A stretch of DNA of 64,000 nucleotides from Gonocerus acuteangulatus (Eukaryota; Arthropoda; Insecta; Hemiptera; Coreidae). Of this stretch, positions 61,901 through 64,000 are shown one piece after another. Both the position numbers and the translations under genes were made by a program. The number at the start of each line of letters is the position of its first letter. Within the stretch, counting starts at the first letter, position 1. The notes below the pieces were generated by a model, which worked only from the letters and a program-made list of their open reading frames with translations, was not told the DNA's origin and made no database searches. The DNA is taken from positions 15,908,538 to 15,972,537 of the forward strand of contig OX328123.1 of NCBI GenBank assembly GCA_946811695.1, given 5' to 3'.

Positions 61901-62218
61901 TCGCTAACCCCAGTGTTGCCAATAAGAAAACCCTCACGACTACGCTTATAATAATGACAGCACTGACTAGAAACTGTCACCAAGGGTAACACTCCTTTGT
62001 GTTGAAAGTGAAAATTCGCTACTGCTATGTTGTAGCAGTACTGCAACACCCTTTTAGCAGATAAGAAACTATAGATCATAGTTTAAACTTAAAGAATTTA
62101 GAGAATCATTAACAAACAACATTGACAATGGAACCGAATGATAGTATTGCTTTCTTGTTTTCAGGTGGTCCAAGGAACATATTCCTTCATCACCTTGCTG
62201 ACTGGAGTAACAGCATAA
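36065..62218 (+). CDS. Insect odorant receptor (7tm_6), nearly complete, six exons
   Basis: Exons 36065-36397, 37100-37453, 52370-52469, 55217-55324, 57294-57449 and 62165-62218 join in phase to 367 residues ending in TAA; a short N-terminal exon is still missing upstream. Features typical of the family: a helix pair in exon 1, a long hydrophobic stretch (VVVVVLVVSLL) and a second one (YALFLFVAVYCAIIV) in exon 2, the loop ending KLHQQIIK then YVGDINNLFSAQMF across exons 2-3, a transmembrane helix in exon 4 (GAILFVVICF), SEQVH..WYNLP in exon 5 and a C-terminus of the form VVQGTYSFITLL in exon 6. Such proteins are inverted seven-helix membrane channels working with Orco in sensory neurons. The exon 2-3 intron is 14.9 kb and the last intron 4.7 kb, both full of mobile elements. 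The exon 5 donor (TCA|GTCAGT) is weak; read-through is discussed separately. Confidence 0.85.
36800..37040. mobile_element. MITE-like palindrome with SINE-type tail
   Basis: TAGCCTCCATGCCACCTCC on the left pairs with GTGGCATGGAGGCCACGC on the right. It ends GATGGCCTAGGTGTCGAAGC then GCCGT and A10, as SINE S1 tails do. It lies in the short odorant-receptor intron, near the exon 2 acceptor. Confidence 0.5.
37600..39376 (-). mobile_element. Non-autonomous Helitron with both ends
   Basis: On the minus strand it starts TCTATATATA directly after an A and ends CAGCTAG directly before a T, as Helitrons do. It has no target duplication. Length is 1777 bases, non-coding. Inside are two (TA)n tracts (38170-38208 and 39318-39374), GATTTTGATGAAATTTGG and a 17-bp-arm palindrome near 38,033-38,075 (GCGGTTCCTCCCTCC / GGGAGGAACCCCGC). 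Confidence 0.7.
39747..40233 (-). repeat. Gypsy 3' LTR
   Basis: 487 bases, TGTAGCAGC...CCCAACA on the minus strand, with TG/CA ends. Confidence 0.93.
40257..43412 (-). CDS. pol: Gypsy Pol polyprotein (protease, RT, RNase H, integrase)
   Basis: Open from the gag stop through more than 1050 codons. Counting from the VDTGA codon at 43319: protease DTGA (2-5) and ILGADFL near 64; reverse transcriptase with VFLFLDDFLIAS (catalytic LDD near 299-301); RNase H with LVCDASDHGIGA (near 449-460); integrase zinc finger HPGVKATRKLI..CVPCQRAK (near 643-680) and catalytic D at 704, TTDQGRQF and NGCVERWHRS. All expected catalytic motifs are present and there is no stop. Likely made by -1 frameshifting from gag at TTTTTAG (T5 followed by AG), because no other start is near and the pol frame meets gag exactly there. 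Confidence 0.93.
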   Translation of the reverse strand, partial: LEGPTDEAAIVEAQPQRRLFITDKRSGLTFLVDTGASISIIPRNPRIHREASEYTLVAANNTTIPTYGERTLRLDIGLRRSFPWTFVIADVGRPILGADFLFHHRLSIDINGRKITDPHTGLKVIGKVSSVSSPSISTIPGGCPYAHILRDFPDITRPSPLRGPSRQVVEHHIETRGHPVNSKARRLPPEKYTAVKEEFQRMIDEGICRPSKSSWSSPLHVVTKKDGSLRVCGDYRRLNELTVPDRYAVPNLMDFTTQLDGKTIFTTLDITRAYHHIPIADQDVEKTAIITPFGLYEYLRMPFGLKNAAQTCQRFVDNMLRDLTYVFLFLDDFLIASETPQDHEKHLREVFKRINDFGLSLNVAKCVFGQQEVDFLGFKVDASGIQPLPSKVQTIQDFPRPATICELRRFLGMLNFYRKCLPHAAHTQAPLNQLLHNAKKRDKTPIVWTHATTEAFEKSKRSLSDAVKLAHPATSGELSLVCDASDHGIGAALQQQKDGVWRPLGFFSKALSTAQKNYATYDRELLAIYEAVKHFRSLIEGLNFFIVTDHKPLTHAFAQRSDTASPRRIRHLGFISQFSTDIRYRPGSDNVVADALSRIEEVDLPNDLGALAAAQKKDTSVQDLRKNHSLQLKLMAMPGTESKLLCETSTSNARPYVPPEFRRSTFERLLVLSHPGVKATRKLISQRYFWPEMNSDVGNWAKTCVPCQRAKIHRHTTTPLGTFKPADRFHHVHLDIVGPLLPSEGMRYLLTMVDRTTRWPEAVPIPDISASTIAQHFYSTWISRFGVPQRLTTDQGRQFEAELFQRLSARMGICKQRTTAYHPQSNGCVERWHRSLKAALMAHFSSTRWTHVLPTVLLGLRSSFREDMGASVAEAVYGQPLRLPGDFLGETESPEPCVALQALKDDLSRLKPAEPRSPVRKTFRHKDLSTCTHIFLREDAVRKPLVPPYSGPHKVLNKDEKIFTVLIGDKPMTVSIDRVKPAYLIEEDTENAIISSKPSQEPPGPLKIQLSPRNPLVNKQATVQKKTPSVPPDTYRTRSGRLVKRVSFCEK
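43409..44281 (-). CDS. gag: Gypsy Gag polyprotein
   Basis: 290 residues. The region around residues 44-60 (LPAFYKTNPTLWFLQADAVF) is the capsid start seen in arthropod gypsy elements of the CsRN1-like group, which I recall as having a W-F-x-Q motif here. The middle has QLYRQMRQLAGF. There is no CCHC knuckle; a CFFHSKY..AHNCRQPC motif near the C-terminus takes its place. A serine/arginine-rich stretch precedes that motif. Ends at TAG directly after a run of five T, where pol begins one frame back. Intact. Confidence 0.9.
   Translation of the reverse strand: MMDRENQNISQEMNNEQHNLPPVPAVQAGQPYEISAFNGPAARLPAFYKTNPTLWFLQADAVFSTSRVLSSKIKFQIVVASLELDVLTQVADLLTTTSDDPYELLRERLVAIYGESESRRIKKLLEDSQLGSQRPSQLYRQMRQLAGFMISADIVRTLWLRNLPTHVQEILAAIKQEDIDALTSAADKIMEVERPEACALYSQRPSQTPEPSFSISDDAILEELKKLRVEVADLRKQCRSTSRDQRGVSQRPERSKSPHNGLCFFHSKYREKAHNCRQPCSWKNQKEQDF
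44297..44783 (-). repeat. Gypsy 5' LTR
   Basis: 487 bases, same ends as the other LTR; followed on the plus side by AAACAATCCGGAAG of the host repeat. Confidence 0.93.
44861..44950. repeat. (TA)n microsatellite, interrupted
   Basis: Two long TA runs with a short TATTTATTTA break; it corresponds to the (TA)n at 38170 in the sister Helitron copy. Confidence 0.9.
46558..47292 (+). mobile_element. Non-autonomous Helitron, plus strand
   Basis: Starts TCTACTATATATTTGTCAAA after an A, has the ACTCACTGACTGACTCACTG stretch typical of Helitron 5' ends, and ends GGTATTCAGCTAG before a T, with a short hairpin-like GGCCGTGGTGAAGCACGGG just inside. 735 bases, non-coding. Confidence 0.8.
47520..48023. mobile_element. 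hAT-type foldback element with 8-bp target duplication
   Basis: The ends CAGAGTTGGGCAAAC and GTTTGCCCAACTCTG begin arms of about 165 bases that are practically perfect. Target duplication ATTAGAGA (47512-47519 and 48024-48031). The 8-base duplication and CAGAG..GGGC ends fit the hAT superfamily. The loop contains about five copies of a 25-base unit (GGTGGAATAAAAAAAGGATA..). No transposase. Confidence 0.9.
48060..50990 (+). pseudogene. I-superfamily LINE, 5'-truncated, with a few lesions
   Basis: The main frame encodes the region before the polymerase, then an in-frame TGA at 48486 just where APGPDG is expected (reads AP*PDG), then a reverse transcriptase to 49997 with FRPISMTNCCGKIMEKMVN, SLDLEKAYDRVW, VPQGGELSTTLFN and YADDLLIY. 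An RNase H follows in other frames: YTFTDGSKTNSGIG from about 50025, a frame change near 50150, then LLWVPGHEDI and the zinc knuckle RLRLGHTRLTHSYLL..CRQCNRTLTVKHIL to 50808. The 3' end is (AAATA)n near 50975-50990. No endonuclease. One stop and two frame shifts separate it from a continuous frame. Confidence 0.85.
50991..51610 (-). pseudogene. Second I-type LINE, RNase H remnant
   Basis: Minus strand, open from about 51600 to 50993: NIYTTNPILVQ, MVWVPGHENLGEASKADEQA (RNase H C-terminal block), then LTRLIIGHTRLTHSYLF and VPLTVKHLLTDC. The knuckle has CEAS where CxxC is expected, so one zinc ligand is lost. It is tail to tail with the plus-strand LINE ending at 50990. Roughly 45-50% like that LINE in this region, so a different lineage. 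Confidence 0.75.
51890..52215. mobile_element. Tc1/mariner-like relic, transposase fragment plus right end
   Basis: ATGATGGCGATGTCCCATCC and the following 150 bases match the relic at 2144-2300. The right end CAATGCGGGACACCCTGTAT is the inverted counterpart of the left end at 1633. The sequence between the conserved block and the end (TCTACATTTTCAGATAGAAC) is the inverse of 1710-1735. Confidence 0.55.
52627..52925 (+). mobile_element. tRNA-derived SINE, family S4, 5'-truncated
   Basis: Starts in the B-box region (GAGTTCAAATCCCGAGC), then CCTCCCTGACCGTCCCTAGG and GTGGCCTGTTACGGGACTGA; followed by a (TA)n tract. Confidence 0.75.
52930..52984. repeat. (TA)n microsatellite
   Basis: About 27 TA units between the S4 SINE and a Helitron-related segment. 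Confidence 0.9.
52985..53640. mobile_element. Helitron-related repeat, diverged
   Basis: GATTTTGATGAAATTTGGTA, AAATTCGTTAACCAGCAGAA and CGTAACGCTTACGTTTAC match the Helitron copies at 37600 and 44784; neither terminus is preserved. Confidence 0.5.
53641..55216. other. Odorant-receptor intron, no clear element
   Basis: Contains a faint Helitron-like phrase (ATTTTATGAAATTTGGTATA near 54,800) and an inverted pair around TGAATGATCAAAAACAGCTA; otherwise nothing recognised. Confidence 0.35.
55670..55875. mobile_element. Inverted-repeat element with hammerhead-like core
   Basis: Arms CAGGGATTAGTTGGGATTCG and TAATCCCAACAAATCCCTG are inverted. On the plus strand at 55768-55797: CTGACGA, a GGCTAC/GTAGCC stem with a CAAAGA loop, GAAA. 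The bases after GAAA (AATCGTT) do not give a standard GUC cleavage triplet. Confidence 0.5.
56305..56645. mobile_element. MITE with GTCTCGTTCAAGAC ends
   Basis: The ends TGTCTCGTTCAAGACTA and GGTCTTAAACGAGACATA are inverted. The interior is related to the MITE at 7693. The region between GCTTTAAGAGG and CTTAAAAGATT is diverged and partly inverted. Confidence 0.6.
57507..57693 (+). mobile_element. 5S-rRNA-derived SINE (S3) with target duplications
   Basis: The first 110 bases follow 5S rRNA: CACGTTGAGTGCACCGGTTC, GATCACCGAAGTTTACAACG, GTGGCCAGTACCTGAATGGG, ending GCTGTTGGCAAT. A 3' part follows (AAAAGGGTGGCTATCTGTAG, then GATACTCCGTTAAAC). Target duplication ACAATTACAAAC / ACAATTACGAAC at 57495-57506 and 57694-57705. 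It lies just after odorant-receptor exon 5. Confidence 0.92.
58118..58242 (+). other. Orphan exon-like frame
   Basis: Begins after TTTTTTTACAG and is open for 40 residues to TAA (ERPVICNKIFANF..YSSYTQQYF). It sits in the last odorant-receptor intron. It does not fit the receptor C-terminus better than the exon at 62165, and no family was recognised. Confidence 0.2.
58243..59489. other. Odorant-receptor intron, no clear element
   Basis: Only a tRNA-like B-box (GTTCAAATCGCAGCC on the minus strand near 58,835) stands out; no SINE body attached. Confidence 0.35.
59490..60428. mobile_element. hAT-type foldback element, second family, with nested SINE
   Basis: The ends CAGAGATGGGCATAATTTT and AAAATTATGCCCATCTCTG start arms of about 390 bases made of short TTCGTATT/AATACGAA repeats. 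Perfect 8-base target duplication GTCTAAAC (59482-59489 and 60429-60436). The centre (about 59,885-60,028) holds a SINE-type insertion with the tail GGCGCTAATAACC..GTTAAAAAAAAAA. Reading frames across the arms are a by-product of the repeat. Confidence 0.9.
60745..61384 (+). mobile_element. pogo/Tigger-like element with transposase remnant
   Basis: Ends TGGGGTGAGTTCGGAC and GTCCGAACTCACCCCA are inverted. Inside, the plus strand encodes FMKRNQPLTGRLTQSIKRCR, then EYFINLKNIIENIPLQNIVNYDRTHF, the part of jerky/Tigger-type transposases leading to the first catalytic aspartate (normally NYDETN). The N-terminal DNA-binding part and the remaining catalytic region are missing. Confidence 0.65.
61388..61572. 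mobile_element. Small MITE of the same TIR family
   Basis: GGGGTGAGTTCGGACACATTT and its inverse AAATGTGTCCGAACTCACCCC bound 185 bases; adjacent to the transposase-bearing element at 60745-61384. Confidence 0.7.
61611..61760 (+). mobile_element. Penelope-like terminal fragment with hammerhead-like core
   Basis: 61611-61649 reads GCC, CTGATGA, the GGCTTG/CAAGCC stem, GAAAC, GTC, AGC. It continues AATAATAAAACTCATTTTAT and CTACCTTCGCATC like the copy at 13530-13775 (there on the minus strand). Confidence 0.55.
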
Positions 62219-62290
62219 ATTTAGTACGCCGATGCAGCGAAGCTCACGTGTGTGAATAGTAGAAGAACCTCACCAATGAACTACTTCTAA

Positions 62291-62296
62291 AATAAA
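62291..62296 (+). terminator. Polyadenylation signal AATAAA of the odorant receptor
   Basis: AATAAA stands 73 bases after the TAA of the terminal odorant-receptor exon. Its position supports 62165-62218 as the true last exon. Confidence 0.6.
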
Positions 62297-63688
62297 GCTT
62301 AACCCCACCTTCTAGTTCATGTAATAAAAGCATTATTATCACAAGGCTAATCAATTTTACCTGTTATTATATCTGAAACTCAAAATAATGCAAACGAATG
62401 CCATTACTCTTCAATTTCTGTTTCGTCAGTCTACGATCAATAATTATAATTATGAGCATTAGTATATTTGTTTGAAGATTTCAAGGCGAAAAACCTCAAG
62501 CTCGTCAGCCCTACCGCGTAAACATGTCACGCGACTGTACATCCATGCTCTTGGATTAGTAGGTGACGTGCTATGCTTGGTTTTATGTTTGAAATGAAAC
62601 GACTAGAAACGGCATACTAAAAGATTAGTGTTACTGGATAAAGCTTATGAAATTAGTTGTTGCGTCAACATAAAATACGAATCGAAAGGGTTGGGATATA
62701 AATGGAAGGAGAAATGAGCATGGGAAGTTTTTCCTCAGATGAGGAATGCGCTGCGTTAAGATAATTTCAAAGATTTTGATTTAGGCAAACCAGCAAAATC
62801 ACACAAGAAAACCATCATTAGTTGTTGAAGGATTGATTCATGAAGAAAACAAGTTGGTGAAATAACAGTGCCATTCCTGTCAAAGACTTCCGGGAGTGCT
62901 TTTAAGGCTTTACACACGATTTCAGTTCTTACCATAATGTAAAGATGTACGTTTGAATAGCAAATACTATGTCATGGTGAATTCAGGATTGAGGGGTAGG
63001 GTCTGGGTTACTTTCTCGAAATAGGGGGATCGAATATTTCTAAAATTTTATAGACGAAACAGGGCTTTCAGAGCCCAATTGTTCCATTCATACCTTATTT
63101 TGTCCATTTTAAAATGAAAACTAGATCAAGAAATTTAAAAGTAATTTTATTCTGTGTATTTATCACCCTTTGGGGCGGATGTTGGTTACGTCCTAGCCGC
63201 TTAAGCTGTTTCGTGAGCTAAGATTGCATTATCAACATTTCTTAAGCCCAACCGACGCGTCTATGTTGGAAATATTGACGTCGTAACGTCATATTTCCAA
63301 GGAAAGGAAAAACAAATGATTCTTTTGCAACAAATTTAATAATATTCATTGAATAATATGTATACGTTGAAAAATAAGTTTATCGAAATGTATTTGCAAA
63401 ATTCATATAACTTAAAATAAATTATACAATGTGATAATTTCTAAAAGAAGATACATTAAATAATCAATTTCGATTTTATAATATAAGCATATTTGACTTG
63501 TGACGTCACAATCTTTAAGGAAATTATGTCCTTTTAGTCTCTCATATCTCTTAACAATGGAGTTAAATTGACTTCTATGAAAGTTTGGCGGGAACGGATT
63601 GAAAAGTACTTTTATATTTTGACTGATAAAGATGATATGGAAATTTGTTTATTTTTGAGTTGTTAAATAGTAATGTTCTAGGTAGGTT
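62297..63688. promoter_or_regulatory. Intergenic region upstream of the DSCC1-like gene
   Basis: No coding frame recognised. Two CRE-like sites are visible: GTGACGTCAC at about 63,500 and the palindrome around TTGACGTCGTAACGTCA near 63,277. They would suit a promoter, but there is no further support. Confidence 0.3.
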
Positions 63689-64000
63689 ATGGAACTTGGA
63701 ACTAATGAAGATTCAAGGTAAAGTATATTTCTGTATTTAACATGACACTAAGGAAGTTAACGAATTTTCTGATGTGATAGCTTCTGGTTGCCTTCATCTT
63801 AGTGTTCAATTTTCTTCCCTAGGTATGTGAGAACTGTGAGTGATGTCAGTCAAGTTATTCTTCATGCTAAATTGGAGGAAAAGGATGTTAGGCCTTTAAC
63901 TCAGGTTTTGTATTTCGATGATGATTTTCCCGAGTATAAAATCCTAGAACTAGAGAAAGACCTTTTTCACTCTTTGAAGGAAGGAGATAAGTACGAAACA
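63689..64000 (+). CDS. DSCC1: DSCC1-like (sister chromatid cohesion DCC1), 5' end
   Basis: A short first coding exon, 63689-63717 (MELGTNEDS plus two bases), is joined by a 105-base intron to 63823 onward, which runs open to the window edge. The encoded start reads SDVSQVILHAKLEEKD, then a block with FDDDFPEYKILELEKDLF followed by LKEGDKYE. From family knowledge this resembles the N-terminus of DCC1, a subunit of the alternative RFC clamp loader with CTF18 and CTF8 that loads PCNA and supports cohesion: the AKL segment followed by a LLELE-type segment and an acidic loop. The match rests on a short region, so it is moderate. The first exon carries only nine full codons; an upstream alternative start was not seen. 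Confidence 0.6.

Overview
The window is eukaryotic nuclear DNA, AT-rich and intron-rich, and dominated by transposable elements. A spliced 7tm_6 odorant receptor gene, a family confined to insects, points to an insect; the order cannot be fixed from the sequence alone. Four host genes can be assembled from exon reading frames and splice-site phase. (1) The 3' part of a TP53I13-family gene on + (exons between 51 and 18451). (2) A complete 12-finger C2H2 zinc-finger gene on - (30427 down to 25974, four coding exons). (3) An odorant receptor gene on +, nearly complete, with exons from 36065 to 62218 and a 15 kb intron packed with transposons. (4) The 5' end of a DSCC1-like cohesion gene on + (63689 to the window edge).

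Layout. 1-18.5 kb: TP53I13 introns holding tRNA-type SINEs, a 6 kb nest of inverted repeats (5.7-12.2 kb) that encloses two foldback elements, a LINE fragment, a Penelope-like terminal fragment and a piggyBac-type MITE. 18.5-25.9 kb: intergenic, with a 128-bp minisatellite, a dead mariner, a third foldback element, a 43-bp minisatellite and a full SINE with target duplications. 26-30.4 kb: the zinc-finger gene, one of whose introns holds a 129-bp-arm hairpin. 30.4-36 kb: intergenic, with serine/leucine-tRNA-type SINEs and a Jockey-like LINE fragment. 36-62.2 kb: the odorant receptor, whose introns hold Helitrons, a young Ty3/gypsy element with near-identical LTRs, two hAT-type foldbacks with 8-bp target duplications (one in each of two introns), two I-type LINE pieces lying tail to tail, and a 5S-rRNA-derived SINE. 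62.3-64 kb: intergenic, then the DSCC1-like start.

The host genes show no common pathway; they are ordinary neighbours. The unusual content is in the mobile DNA. There are several hammerhead-ribozyme-like cores, each inside inverted repeats. Three foldback elements carry mirrored GCGCATGCGC palindromes, and two of them a conserved mini-exon-like block ending in a consensus splice donor. SINEs with different heads (tRNA and 5S rRNA) share a 3' tail that resembles a LINE end. An unoccupied paralogous site in the same window dates and delimits the gypsy insertion.
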